Of a stretch of 64,000 nucleotides of DNA, positions 1-9,547 are shown in pieces; positions within the stretch are counted from its first letter, which is position 1, and the number at the start of each line of letters is the position of its first letter. The DNA comes from Treponema sp. (GTDB taxonomy: Bacteria > Spirochaetota > Spirochaetia > Treponematales > Treponemataceae). The notes below the pieces were generated by a model. That model was not told the origin of the DNA. It worked only from the letters and a program-made list of their open reading frames with translations, and did not search any database. Position numbers and translations under genes: made by a program. The stretch is taken from NCBI GenBank assembly GCA_018385415.1, contig JAHAZA010000092.1:12906-76905 (forward strand), in the 5' to 3' direction.

Positions 1-223
1 GGAATATGTAAATGATGAAGAGTATGCATTTTCCAGAAATATAAAAACTGGCAGTGGTAAAATTCTGCCGGTTTATCAAAAAGCTTCTGTATATCCGATT
101 GTTCCATGGGAAATTGAGGACTTTGCAAAAGAAGCAGGATTTACTTCAATTGAATACTTTGCTGATTTTGAAAAAAATCTTTTTACACCTCAAAGTCCTT
201 CAATGGTAGTTGTAATTAAATAA
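1..223 (+). CDS. C-terminal fragment, probable SAM-dependent methyltransferase
   Basis: The reading frame is open from base 2 to a TAA at 221-223 and encodes about 73 residues; the start lies outside the window. The fragment ends in a pattern typical of the C-terminus of class I methyltransferases: a tryptophan-containing stretch, an AGF turn, an acidic YFADF strand and a final hydrophobic strand ending VVVIK. The catalytic and cofactor-binding part is missing, so the assignment rests on the shape of the tail only. The stop codon directly abuts the stop codon of the convergent ftsK gene with no spacer and no terminator hairpin. Confidence 0.5.
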   Translation, partial: EYVNDEEYAFSRNIKTGSGKILPVYQKASVYPIVPWEIEDFAKEAGFTSIEYFADFEKNLFTPQSPSMVVVIK

Positions 224-2863
224 TTAAACAGCATGAATAATTTCACGTGGTTTACTACCATTTGCAGGTCCGATGATTCCACGAGCTTCCATGTCTTCAA
301 TTAAGCGTGCTGCGCGGTTGTAGCCGATTGAAAGTCGACGCTGTAAGTATGATGCAGAAGCTTTGCCTGCCTGCATAACGATTTCAAGAGCTTTATTATA
401 AAGAGGGTCTTCTCCACCACCAAAAAGTCCTGGATCGGACATTTCATCGTCTTCTGTTTCAACAAAGATTTCCTCATCGATATACTCTGGTTCACCATAG
501 CCTTTTACATATTCAACTACATTTTCAACTTCCTGATCGCTGACAAATGTTCCCTGAATACGAACAGGGAATGGATCAGTTGCGCTGGCATAAAGCATAT
601 CACCACGGCCGAGAAGTTTTTCAGCTCCAACCTGATCAATGATGATGCGGCTATCCATTTTTGAAGCAACCATAAATGCAATACGTGTAGGAATGTTGGC
701 TTTAATCAAACCAGTGATTACATCAATAGAAGGTCGCTGTGTTGCAAGTACAAGATGAATTCCGACAGCACGGCTCATGGCACAAAGACGTGCAATTGTT
801 GATTCAAGCTCTTTTCCTGTTGTTGCCATAAGGTCAGCAAATTCATCGATAATGACCACAATGTAAGGCAGTTTTTCTGTTGCAATGTGACGTTCTTCAA
901 CACGTTTGTTGTAGTTGATGATATCACGAACTCCAAGACCATCAAGCAGGGCATAACGACGTTCCATTTCGCACAGACAATACTGTAATGACTGGAGCGC
1001 TTTTTTAGGCTCTGTAATTACAGGAGTCAAAAGGTGAGGAATGTCGTTGTAAAGCTTAAGTTCTACGATTTTTGGATCTACAAGAATCATCTTTACTTCC
1101 TGTGGGGATCTCTTATATAAGATTGAAAGAATGATACTGTTTACACAAACTGACTTTCCAGAACCTGTGGAACCTGCAATCAAAAGATGAGGAGTTTTTG
1201 CAATATCAAGAAGTTGTGCTTCACCCTGAATGTCTTTACCAAGAACTACAGGTACAGCCATTTTCTTGTATTCAGGGAGATTTTGTTCAATCAATTCACG
1301 GAATGTAACTGTTGCACGGTTTGCATTTGGAACTTCGATACCAACGGCGCGTTTTCCAGGAATTGGTGCTACGATGCGGACAGAGCTTGCTGCAAGGCGA
1401 AGGGCAATGTTGTCCTGCAATGCAACAATCTTGCTGAGTTTAACGCCAGGCGCCGGTAAAATTTCAAACATTGTGACAACAGGCCCTTTTCTGATTCCTG
1501 TTACTTCTGCTTCAATTTTAAATTCCTTAAGTGTTTCTTTTAAGAAGTTTGCAGCTTCATTTGTTTTTTCGTCAATAATCCAGTACTTCTGATCTTCAAA
1601 CTGATTAAGTAATCCATCAGTAGGAATTTTGTAAGGACCGCGTCGTTTTGTAATTGTAGATTTTTTTTCTTCACGGATTTTTGCTTCAGCTTCTTTTACA
1701 GACACTGTAGGTTTTTCAACATCAGTTGTATCAGGTTCGATAACAGGTTCATTAAAATCAGTGTCTTCTTCTAATTCCTGCCAGTTCTGGCTTTCTTCTA
1801 ATTCCTTTTCGAACTGTTCATCAGGAGATGTTTCATCTTCATCGATTTCTGGTTCTGAAAAATCAATTGAATCAGATTCGGTTCCTTCGATTTTTTCATT
1901 TATGTCTTTGTCCATCTGTGAGAATACATCAGAAATTCCATCTTGTGTCTGTTCCAGATCAGTTTCAACAACATCACTTTCATCATTCATTTCAATTGCA
2001 TCATAATCAGGAATTTCAACTTCAATATCATCATCATTGTAATTATAGTCAGATTCAGAAACATCATAATCATCATATTCTGCTTCATTATCGATTGAGT
2101 TCTGGTTTTGTCGTTCTTCGTAAATTATTTCTGATTCTTCCTGTTCATCATAACCTTCAAATGTATCAGGAACAGTTTCTTCGATGACCTGTGGAGCTTC
2201 TTCGGTTAAAGAGAAGTCGGAATTTTTATCGTATAACGGAACGTCATCAAAAGCATGAATGTATTGCGAATTCATTTCTGAGTCATCAATTGAATTATCT
2301 GAATTGTCGCTGTTCATGATTTTGTTATAAGCATCATCTTCTTGTGCTGAAGAACTTCCATATAGAATGTCATCAGAATCTTCTTTCATCGCTTCTTTAC
2401 GAAGCTGATTTTTCATGCGGCGATTGAAAGCAACTCGTTCTGCGATAATTCCTGATAAAAGAAATTCAATTCCCATAATGAGAAGGGTAATGATGATTGT
2501 AAAAATTAATTTCAGAATTCCCATTCCACCTGTAAGATGCTGTGTGGAATTGCGGTAAATGTGTTCACTTGCAACTGCTGTAAAAAATGGAATAAGACTA
2601 AAACTGATGTAAATACATTTTTTGAATGTAATCTGGAGAATAAGACAGAAAATTGAAACAGTAAAAAAGAAAAGAGGAATTAAAATACTGCAAAGTCCAT
2701 AACTGTCTTTTATAAGACGACCGTTCCAGGCAATAAAGCCAGCAAGGCCTGTCAAATTCTGATTGTTATCAAACAATGCGAATATTAAGCCAAATGAGAA
2801 GAATATAGCCAGTAAAAAGAACACGATTCCTGCAATAATCTGGACTACTCTGTATTTTTTCAT
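224..2863 (-). CDS. ftsK: DNA translocase FtsK/SpoIIIE
   Basis: This 879-aa septal DNA pump moves chromosome termini during division. The N-terminus holds about four hydrophobic membrane segments in the first 150 residues. A very acidic Asp/Glu/Ser-rich linker follows to about residue 390, then the alpha/beta motor with Walker A GSTGSGKS near residue 560 and Walker B-like IIDEFADLM. The last 65 residues are a winged-helix gamma domain (ASYLQRRLSIGYNRAARLIE), which in this family reads KOPS polarity sites. I place the start at ATG 2863, which has a GGGGAAAG ribosome site; the frame extends five codons further to an ATT with no such site. The gene is divergent from pfk and convergent with the upstream fragment. 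Confidence 0.95.
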   Translation of the reverse strand: MKKYRVVQIIAGIVFFLLAIFFSFGLIFALFDNNQNLTGLAGFIAWNGRLIKDSYGLCSILIPLFFFTVSIFCLILQITFKKCIYISFSLIPFFTAVASEHIYRNSTQHLTGGMGILKLIFTIIITLLIMGIEFLLSGIIAERVAFNRRMKNQLRKEAMKEDSDDILYGSSSAQEDDAYNKIMNSDNSDNSIDDSEMNSQYIHAFDDVPLYDKNSDFSLTEEAPQVIEETVPDTFEGYDEQEESEIIYEERQNQNSIDNEAEYDDYDVSESDYNYNDDDIEVEIPDYDAIEMNDESDVVETDLEQTQDGISDVFSQMDKDINEKIEGTESDSIDFSEPEIDEDETSPDEQFEKELEESQNWQELEEDTDFNEPVIEPDTTDVEKPTVSVKEAEAKIREEKKSTITKRRGPYKIPTDGLLNQFEDQKYWIIDEKTNEAANFLKETLKEFKIEAEVTGIRKGPVVTMFEILPAPGVKLSKIVALQDNIALRLAASSVRIVAPIPGKRAVGIEVPNANRATVTFRELIEQNLPEYKKMAVPVVLGKDIQGEAQLLDIAKTPHLLIAGSTGSGKSVCVNSIILSILYKRSPQEVKMILVDPKIVELKLYNDIPHLLTPVITEPKKALQSLQYCLCEMERRYALLDGLGVRDIINYNKRVEERHIATEKLPYIVVIIDEFADLMATTGKELESTIARLCAMSRAVGIHLVLATQRPSIDVITGLIKANIPTRIAFMVASKMDSRIIIDQVGAEKLLGRGDMLYASATDPFPVRIQGTFVSDQEVENVVEYVKGYGEPEYIDEEIFVETEDDEMSDPGLFGGGEDPLYNKALEIVMQAGKASASYLQRRLSIGYNRAARLIEDMEARGIIGPANGSKPREIIHAV

Positions 2864-2961
2864 TACTTTCCCCTGCAATATTTTTAATTTAAAATCTTTT
2901 GTACTCTATATTATCGGTGAAAAAAATTAGTGAGTTTACGTTTTTTGAAAAATTAAAAATC

Positions 2962-2989
2962 TTGTGTTTTAGTATTTTTTTGATATAAT
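2962..2989 (+). promoter_or_regulatory. Promoter of pfk, predicts a leaderless mRNA
   Basis: A perfect -10 TATAAT lies at 2984-2989 with a weak -35 TTGTGT at 2962-2967 (16-bp spacer). Only seven bases separate the -10 from the pfk ATG at 2997, so the transcript should begin at or next to the start codon. No ribosome binding site is visible. Confidence 0.6.
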
Positions 2990-2996
2990 TTTACAT

Positions 2997-4082
2997 ATGA
3001 AGAATTCAAAGGTAAAAACAGTTGGTATTTTAACTTCTGGTGGTGACGCACCAGGTTTAAATTCTGCTATTCGTGGACTCTGTGAAGCAGGAATGAATTG
3101 CTACAATATGAAATTTGTAGGGATTCTGAATGGATATAAAGGCTTTGAAGCAGGTCAGTGTATTTCAATAGAAAAAGAAACTTTGCCACAATTATTGACC
3201 CTTGGAGGAACATTTCTTGGATCAACAAGAGAAAAACCTTTTAAGAATAAAGAAAAGGATTCTAAGACCGGGCTTTCTGCTGTGGATTCCATAAAAAAAT
3301 ATTACAAAAAATGGAAGCTTGATGCACTTGTAGTTTTAGGTGGCAACGGAAGTAATACTACAGCCGGGCTTCTTTCTCAGGAAGGATTGAATGTAATCGG
3401 TCTTCCTAAAACAATCGATAATGATATCGTTCATACAAATTATTCTTTTGGATTCCAAACTGCTGTAAGTATTGCATCTGATGCAATTTCAATGATTCAT
3501 ACAACTGCTTCAAGTCATAGTCGTGTAATGGTTGTAGAAGTAATGGGACATAAAGCCGGATGGATTGGATTACATTCTGGAATTGCCTCTGGTGCAGATG
3601 TAATTTTGCTTCCTGAAATTCCTTATGACAAGAAATCTGTTGCAAAGAAAATTTTAGAAAATCATAAGGCCGGAAAAAAATATTCAATAGTAGTTGTATC
3701 TGAAGGTGCAATGAATAAAGAAGAAGCTCAGCTTGACAAGAAAGCATTTAAGAAAGAAAGAGCTTCAATGCCTTGTTCAATGGGTGAAAGAGTTGCAAAG
3801 GAAATCGAAGAACTTACCGGACTTGAAACTCGATGTACAGTGCTGGGGCACTTGCAGCGTGCAGGTGAACCATTACCTTATGATCGAGTGATGGCAACAT
3901 TATTTGGTGCATCTTGTGCAGATTATCTTGCAAGAGGCGATTTTGGTAAAATACTTGTCTGGCAGAATGATCAGATTGTAGGTATTCCATTGCTTGATGT
4001 TGCAAGTCAAGTTAAGAATGTAGGTTTGGATGAACCATTGGTAAAAGCTGCTAAAAGTGTAGGAATCTGTTTTGGAGACTAG
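2997..4082 (+). CDS. pfkA: 6-phosphofructokinase (ATP or mixed-substrate type)
   Basis: This 361-aa enzyme phosphorylates fructose 6-phosphate in glycolysis. The N-terminal nucleotide loop GGDAPGLNSAIRG and the catalytic PKTIDND motif are intact. The phosphoryl-donor loop reads GGNGS where E. coli PfkA has GGDGS. The glycine at the 104-equivalent position normally favours ATP over pyrophosphate, while lysine in PKTIDND (124-equivalent) is shared with pyrophosphate and mixed-substrate enzymes. This mixture matches the group often annotated as ATP-dependent in clostridia and spirochaetes, but donor choice cannot be settled by reading. The end overlaps the next gene by 11 bases, so the two are probably translationally coupled. 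Confidence 0.93.
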   Translation: MKNSKVKTVGILTSGGDAPGLNSAIRGLCEAGMNCYNMKFVGILNGYKGFEAGQCISIEKETLPQLLTLGGTFLGSTREKPFKNKEKDSKTGLSAVDSIKKYYKKWKLDALVVLGGNGSNTTAGLLSQEGLNVIGLPKTIDNDIVHTNYSFGFQTAVSIASDAISMIHTTASSHSRVMVVEVMGHKAGWIGLHSGIASGADVILLPEIPYDKKSVAKKILENHKAGKKYSIVVVSEGAMNKEEAQLDKKAFKKERASMPCSMGERVAKEIEELTGLETRCTVLGHLQRAGEPLPYDRVMATLFGASCADYLARGDFGKILVWQNDQIVGIPLLDVASQVKNVGLDEPLVKAAKSVGICFGD

Positions 4083-4980
4083 TATTTTCAGATGTCACAA
4101 TTGTAAAGTTTGTCTTGGTACAGGTTGTCTTAATGAACTTCCTGGAATGGGTGGCTTAAATAATAATGAAAATTTTCGCCTCAACTGTTCTAGCTGGGAA
4201 CGTCTTTATAATGAAGAAGATAAATCGAAAATTCCTCAGTTATCAAATGAAGAAATTCATTCTTTACTAAGATATGCGCCTGTAACCGGAGCAGTAGAAA
4301 ATATTGGCTGGGAAGACGAAGAAAGTTTTTACTACGATTTTTTTGTTGCCCTTCATAAATCTGGAGTCAACCTTTCTATTGGAGATGGCACCCCTGATTC
4401 AAAACTTCTTTACGGAATAAATTCAGTCAAGACTATGCGAAAAGAAGTTGATAAAAATCTCAGTGTGGCAGCTTTTTTAAAACCTTATCCAGACGAAAAT
4501 CTTCATAATCGAATCGCATGGACGATGCCAATTGCAAGTCATATCGGTATTGATATTGATGCATACAACATTGTAACCATGCGTAATAAAGTTCAGCTTG
4601 AGAAAAAAACTGCTTCACAGATTAAAAGTTATATGAAAAAGCTTTTGGTACCTTTTGTAGTAAAAGGTGTCTTTACAAGAGAAGATATAGAAATGGTCAA
4701 AGAGGCTCGCCCTGATGTCATTTATATATCAAATCATGGTGGTCGCGTAGATACAAGAAGGGGAAGTACTGCGCTACTTTTAAAAGAAGCTGGTCCAATA
4801 CTAAAAAAATATTGTAATGAGATTTGGGTAGATGGTGGCATTCGCTGTAAGCGAGATGTAGAACTTGCACATTATTATGGTGCAAGTCAGGTTCTCGTTG
4901 CCCGACCATTTATTAAAAATTACTGTTACAATGGTTATATAGGCATCGATGAATTTTTAAGCTCACCGGCTGAATTATAA
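4072..4980 (+). CDS. FMN-dependent alpha-hydroxy-acid dehydrogenase family protein
   Basis: This 302-aa protein belongs to the lactate oxidase/glycolate oxidase-type FMN TIM barrels. The catalytic base region ISNHGGR sits near residue 222, followed by the phosphate-binding end WVDGGIRCKRDVELAHYYGA. It is shorter than typical family members (350-380 aa). Its N-terminus is unusual: a cysteine cluster (CHNCKVCLGTGC in the first 20 residues) that could bind a metal or be redox active. The start overlaps the end of pfk by 11 bases, tying it to glycolysis. A two-carbon or three-carbon hydroxy acid is a plausible substrate, but none can be named. Confidence 0.75.
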   Translation: METSIFRCHNCKVCLGTGCLNELPGMGGLNNNENFRLNCSSWERLYNEEDKSKIPQLSNEEIHSLLRYAPVTGAVENIGWEDEESFYYDFFVALHKSGVNLSIGDGTPDSKLLYGINSVKTMRKEVDKNLSVAAFLKPYPDENLHNRIAWTMPIASHIGIDIDAYNIVTMRNKVQLEKKTASQIKSYMKKLLVPFVVKGVFTREDIEMVKEARPDVIYISNHGGRVDTRRGSTALLLKEAGPILKKYCNEIWVDGGIRCKRDVELAHYYGASQVLVARPFIKNYCYNGYIGIDEFLSSPAEL

Positions 4981-5004
4981 TAAACAGAAATAATAATCTG
5001 AAAA

Positions 5005-5070
5005 AAAACGACCGTAAAACTTGAGGTACAGTGAAATAACCTTCATGTATTTACGGTCGTTTTTTTTTTT
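5005..5070. terminator. Bidirectional terminator between pfk operon and GH16 gene
   Basis: A 14-bp perfect stem (AAAACGACCGTAAA at 5005-5018, its complement at 5050-5063) is followed by a long T run on the plus strand, with A's before it serving the minus strand. The 31-base loop can itself pair weakly. It separates two convergent transcription units. Confidence 0.9.
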
Positions 5071-5095
5071 TGCTGTTTTTATATCAGCGAAAAAA

Positions 5096-6439
5096 TTACT
5101 TTAATTCAGTTACAGTTACATTCTTGAAATAAACTGTTGAAGTAGAACCAAGTTTACCCATGTTGTATTCCAAACGTCCGAATGGATCATCATCATAGTT
5201 CATAGTAAATTCGTATGTGTATGTTTTCCAGTCTGTTCCAATGTCAGTTTCTGTATCAGGAAAGTATCTTGTCCAGTTAACTTCTGGTGCTGTAATTGCA
5301 ACTCTGATTTTTCTGGCTTCTTCAGCTTTTGCATCAAACTGGATTCTATACTTTGTTCCTTTTTTCATGTTGATGCCAGGATGAACAACCTGAATTGAGT
5401 GTGCAACAGTTCCTGCGTTTACTGTTTCAACTTTTAATGAACCATTTGCGATAGTTGCCTTTCCTTCACCAGCAGAAGCTGTAAGGAATGTCCAGTCTTT
5501 TCCATCGTTAAGAGGTTCGTCATAAGCGAAGAAGCTGTTATGGATATAGTTTCCGTTTTCGTCTGGTTCTGGAACTTTAGCAGTTGGTTTTGTTACATTA
5601 GTGTCATAATGTTCTTTCTGATAAACACGAACGTAATCAATTTCAAATTTTGCATTTTCAAAATCTGTGTCAGGACCAGGTTTTCCAGGCCAGTCTCCAC
5701 CTACAGCAAGGTTAAGTTGAATGAAGAAGTCTTCGTTAAATGGTGCTGGATAATCAAAGCTTTCACCAGCACGGCTTTTTGCAAACCAGTTGTTTTCTAC
5801 ATAGAAAAGATTTCCATCGATGTACCAGCGGAAAATACCAGGTTCCCATTCTACTTCATAAGTATGGAAATCCTCAGAGAAATCTGGAGTTCCTTCTGGG
5901 GTAATATATGTTCCCTGTTTCTGTGCATGTGGAGAGCCGTAGTGAATTGTTCCGTAAGTTTTATTTGTTTCATTGCCTAAAACTTCCATGATATCAATTT
6001 CACCACTTACAGGCCAGTTTCCAAATTTGTCTTCAGATGGCATCATCCAGATTGCAGGCCAGAGTCCTTTTCCCTTTGGTGCTTTTGCTCTTGCTACAAC
6101 TTTTCCGTAAGTAAAGTGAACCTTATTGCTTGTCTGTACTTTTCCGGATGTGTAATAGAAGCTTCCACTTTTAAGTGGAAACTGAAGTGCGCGCAGTACA
6201 AGTTTTCCATCTTCTACATAAATGTTTTCGTCTTCTTCTGTATAAGCCTGAAGTTCATGGTTAGTCCATCCTGCAGGACGAACCTCTCTGTTCCAGTATG
6301 ATGAATTAAGTTTTTTTCCGTCAAATTCATCATGCCACATAAGTTTGTAGCCTTCGATTTCTGGAGCTTTAGTTTTACAAGATGCTATTAACATCAAGGC
6401 ACTAAGAGCTAAAATTGAATAAGAAATATTTTTTTTCAT
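5096..6439 (-). CDS. GH16 beta-glucanase lipoprotein with C-terminal carbohydrate-binding domain
   Basis: This 447-aa surface or periplasmic endo-beta-glucanase probably acts on laminarin or mixed-linkage glucan. A lipoprotein signal peptide ends in lipobox LIASC near residue 21. The GH16 fold spans about 30-275 with the family entry motif WHDEFDG. The catalytic motif is EIDIME, where Glu147 is the expected nucleophile and Glu152 the acid/base with Asp149 between them. Residues about 300-446 form a jelly-roll module resembling CBM4/9 families. A ribosome site GAGGAAC precedes the ATG. The gene stands alone, with a terminator downstream. Exact glucan specificity is not readable from sequence. 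Confidence 0.93.
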   Translation of the reverse strand: MKKNISYSILALSALMLIASCKTKAPEIEGYKLMWHDEFDGKKLNSSYWNREVRPAGWTNHELQAYTEEDENIYVEDGKLVLRALQFPLKSGSFYYTSGKVQTSNKVHFTYGKVVARAKAPKGKGLWPAIWMMPSEDKFGNWPVSGEIDIMEVLGNETNKTYGTIHYGSPHAQKQGTYITPEGTPDFSEDFHTYEVEWEPGIFRWYIDGNLFYVENNWFAKSRAGESFDYPAPFNEDFFIQLNLAVGGDWPGKPGPDTDFENAKFEIDYVRVYQKEHYDTNVTKPTAKVPEPDENGNYIHNSFFAYDEPLNDGKDWTFLTASAGEGKATIANGSLKVETVNAGTVAHSIQVVHPGINMKKGTKYRIQFDAKAEEARKIRVAITAPEVNWTRYFPDTETDIGTDWKTYTYEFTMNYDDDPFGRLEYNMGKLGSTSTVYFKNVTVTELK

Positions 6440-6525
6440 TTTAGTTCCTCTAAAAATAATTTCTATAATTATATAATTTAAATTTAAAGATATGTATAAG
6501 AAAAGTTCAGAAAATATAAATATTG

Positions 6526-7368
6526 TTATAAAACAAATTCATTCAGGAAGTCGCCTATGCCATCTTCTTCATTTGATTTGCGAGTGACATATTTTGCAAT
6601 GTTCTGAATGTATTCCAACCCATTGCACATTGCAACTGAATAGCTTGTCATGCGAATCATTGATTCATCATTCATACTGTCACCAAAAGCCATTGTTTTT
6701 GACTGATCAAGTTTCAGATAATCAGAAAGCCATGCAATAGCTTCTCCTTTACCACATGCTGCAGGCATTACTTCAAGAAAGTAAGGCTTGCTTGTAAAGA
6801 TAACGGCTCTGCCGGTTTCCTCCAGTTCTTTTTTCAGGAAGGAACAGAATTCTGCAATTATTTTTTCGTCTCCCGGAACAAGCATTTTGCTATGACCTGG
6901 CTTAAGAAAATTTTTAAAGTCGGGAACGATTTCCATATTCAGCTTGCAAAGTCTGGCGTCGATATGAGTAAATTCATTGTCGACATTTGCAAAAGTTGTT
7001 GTGGAGTTATACACCTGGCAGGGTAGTCCTCTTTTTAATGCTTCATCGTAAACAAATTCGAGAACATCAAAAGGAACTTTTCTGGAATAAATAGTTGTTC
7101 TTGTGTGAAGATCAAAAATTTCAGAACCGTTGACGGCAATAACATAACGTCCTTGTTGTGTTCCAGCAAGTTCAAGTGTTCTTACAAATTGAAGAATTCC
7201 GTTCTCTGCACGACCAGAACAAGGAACAATGTAAATTCCTTTTGCTGCAGCATCCTGTAATGCTTTTACAGTAATTGGGGTAATTTTTAATTCTTTTGTC
7301 AAAAGAGTATCGTCAAGATCCAAGGCGATAAGCTGTGGATCAAGTTTTTCTGAAGGAATTTTTAACAT
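6526..7368 (-). CDS. Cof-type HAD hydrolase (sugar-phosphate phosphatase-like)
   Basis: This 280-aa HAD-superfamily phosphatase has motif I DLDDTL near residue 17, a lysine in SKMLVPG, and motif IV GDSMNDESMI. These place it in the Cof/type IIB group, whose members dephosphorylate sugar phosphates, FMN or PLP. It is the last gene of a minus-strand unit and starts 20 bases after polyphosphate kinase. Substrate is unknown; its position suggests phosphate or sugar-phosphate homeostasis. No clear terminator follows before the GH16 gene. Confidence 0.85.
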   Translation of the reverse strand: MLKIPSEKLDPQLIALDLDDTLLTKELKITPITVKALQDAAAKGIYIVPCSGRAENGILQFVRTLELAGTQQGRYVIAVNGSEIFDLHTRTTIYSRKVPFDVLEFVYDEALKRGLPCQVYNSTTTFANVDNEFTHIDARLCKLNMEIVPDFKNFLKPGHSKMLVPGDEKIIAEFCSFLKKELEETGRAVIFTSKPYFLEVMPAACGKGEAIAWLSDYLKLDQSKTMAFGDSMNDESMIRMTSYSVAMCNGLEYIQNIAKYVTRKSNEEDGIGDFLNEFVL

Positions 7369-7388
7369 AACAAATCTCTTTAGTAAAA

Positions 7389-9512
7389 TCAGCCCTTTCT
7401 TCTTACTTGAAACTGAATTTTAGGTGTTGATTTTTTCTCTGCAATTTTCTTGTATTTTTTATAGATAACTTCCTGGGCTCTGCAAATTCCATGGCCTGTA
7501 ATTGGTTTTCTTGGAAGCCATGTTCCATCACTTCTTAACTGATGAGTATTCATGTCAGACTTAACATAAGTGTCGAGACAGTCTTTTATTTCAGTGAAAA
7601 TAGCAGGATCAAGAATCGGGAACATCAATTCAATTCGGCGATCCAGATTTCTGTTCATCCAATCTGCACTTGAAAGATAAATTTCTGATTGACCACCATT
7701 CTTAAAATAGAAAATACGTTCATGTTCCAGGTAACGGTCAACAATAGAAATGACCTGAATGTTTTCACTCATTCCTTTTACACCTGGAACAAGCATACAA
7801 ATTCCACGAACATTGAGAATGACCTTAACACCAGCACGACTTGCATCGTAGAGGGCGGCAATCACTTCTTCATGTGTCAAAGAATTCATCTTTGCAATAA
7901 TCAAACCTGGGTTTGCTTTGCTGGACATTCTGATTTCCCGCTGAATCATCGAAATAATGTTGCTCTTAATATTTACAGGCGCCATGCTTAATGCTTTCAT
8001 GGATTGCAATGCAGAATATCCAGTGACGATATTGAAGAACATTGTAGCATCGTTGGCAATCAAAGGATTTGCAGTAAAGATAGACATATCACTGTAAAGT
8101 TTTGCAGTTTTGGGATTGTAGTTTCCAGTTGCAAGATGAACATAACGGCGAATGGCCTTTTCTTCTTTTCTGATGATCATAAGAATTTTAGCGTGAACTT
8201 TTAAATTAACGATTCCCTGAATTACAATAACACCTGCATTTTCAAGTTCGTTTGCCCATCCGATATTTCTTTCTTCATCAAAGCGAGCTTTCAATTCAAC
8301 AAGAACAGTAACCTGTTTACCATTTTGTGCAGCTTTTTTTAATGCACTGATGATAGGTGAGTCATTGCCTGTTCGGTACAAAGTCATTTTAATTGAAATT
8401 ACATCCGGGTCATCTGCCGCATCAGAAATAAATTTTACGACCGGATTATAGCTTTCATAAGGAACATGTAAAAGAACATCATGCTGTTTTAAAGTATCCC
8501 AATATGGTTTGTCTTCCGGAAGACTCTTTGGATAGAAGTGTTCCCAGTTTTCAAATTTTAACCTTGAGGTATCTTCAAGCTTTCCAATTTCTAAAAGACA
8601 GCCTGGATCGATTAATTCATCACATTCATAAACATCATCAGAATTAAGACCAAGATTTTTCATAAGGAATTTTTTAATCTCTGCACTGGAATTATTACAA
8701 TTAAGGCGTACTGCAAACGATGACTGACGCTGAACAAGAACTTCTTCCATTGCCTCAATAAAGTTAGGACCAGCATCTTCATCAACAGCAAAGTCCGCAT
8801 CACGGATTACATTGAACAGCATTGATTGCTTAACTTCAAATCCCGGGAACAGCTGCGTTCCATACTGAAGAACCAAATTGTCAACAAGAGTAAATTGTTT
8901 TGCCTTTGTGTGACCAGGAAGCCATACAATGCGTGAGATACCGGTTGGAATCTGTACAAAAGCGATTGCTTGTTTTCCTTCTCGGGTAATAAATTCATTG
9001 TTCATTGGTTTGATATCTTGAATTGGTTTAAGTAAAAAGGCTGCATGATACTGAAGATTTGAAATACGAGGAAAAACATCAGTGTCAGTGCGAAGAGGTG
9101 TCAGTAATGGAAGAATGTTTGAATTAAATTCCCGCTGACAGAAGTTCTGCTGTTCTGGAGTAAAGTTTTCAGGCTTTACATAAACGTAGCCTTCTTTTTC
9201 GAGAAGAGGGAAAAGTTCTTCCTGGAGGCATTTGTTTTTCTGATTTACAACTTCATGTGCTCTTACTGAAATCTGTTTTAAAAGTGTTGTAGGTGTGTAT
9301 CCAGAAATATCTTTTTTACGGGAATCGATTTTCTGCATGCGTTTGATTGAAGCAACACGAACTTGAAAGAATTCGTTGAAGTTACTTGTAACAATAGATA
9401 AAAACTGAATGCGTTCAAGTAAAGGCAGATCGTTTCTGCATGCCTGATATAAAACTCTGGCATTAAATTCAATCCAGCTGAGTTCTCTGTTAAAGAAAGT
9501 GTTTTTATTCAT
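7389..9512 (-). CDS. ppk: Polyphosphate kinase 1
   Basis: This 707-aa PPK1 reversibly polymerises the gamma-phosphate of ATP into inorganic polyphosphate. The N-terminal domain begins with the family hallmark FFNRELSWIEFNARVL. The two catalytic histidines are present in VHAKILMI (near residue 440, the autophosphorylated one) and YLEHERIFYF (near residue 598). Length matches the family. A GGAGG ribosome site precedes the ATG. It lies 35 bases downstream of ppx, so synthesis and breakdown enzymes of polyphosphate are co-transcribed. Confidence 0.97.
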   Translation of the reverse strand: MNKNTFFNRELSWIEFNARVLYQACRNDLPLLERIQFLSIVTSNFNEFFQVRVASIKRMQKIDSRKKDISGYTPTTLLKQISVRAHEVVNQKNKCLQEELFPLLEKEGYVYVKPENFTPEQQNFCQREFNSNILPLLTPLRTDTDVFPRISNLQYHAAFLLKPIQDIKPMNNEFITREGKQAIAFVQIPTGISRIVWLPGHTKAKQFTLVDNLVLQYGTQLFPGFEVKQSMLFNVIRDADFAVDEDAGPNFIEAMEEVLVQRQSSFAVRLNCNNSSAEIKKFLMKNLGLNSDDVYECDELIDPGCLLEIGKLEDTSRLKFENWEHFYPKSLPEDKPYWDTLKQHDVLLHVPYESYNPVVKFISDAADDPDVISIKMTLYRTGNDSPIISALKKAAQNGKQVTVLVELKARFDEERNIGWANELENAGVIVIQGIVNLKVHAKILMIIRKEEKAIRRYVHLATGNYNPKTAKLYSDMSIFTANPLIANDATMFFNIVTGYSALQSMKALSMAPVNIKSNIISMIQREIRMSSKANPGLIIAKMNSLTHEEVIAALYDASRAGVKVILNVRGICMLVPGVKGMSENIQVISIVDRYLEHERIFYFKNGGQSEIYLSSADWMNRNLDRRIELMFPILDPAIFTEIKDCLDTYVKSDMNTHQLRSDGTWLPRKPITGHGICRAQEVIYKKYKKIAEKKSTPKIQFQVRRKG

Positions 9513-9547
9513 ATTGCCTCCGCTATCCTCATTGGGGAATTTATAAG

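Noticed and set aside
1187..2187. Several plus-strand open frames opposite ftsK
   Set aside because: They are shadows of the biased codon use in ftsK, have no ribosome sites, and encode low-complexity peptides matching the acidic linker in reverse.
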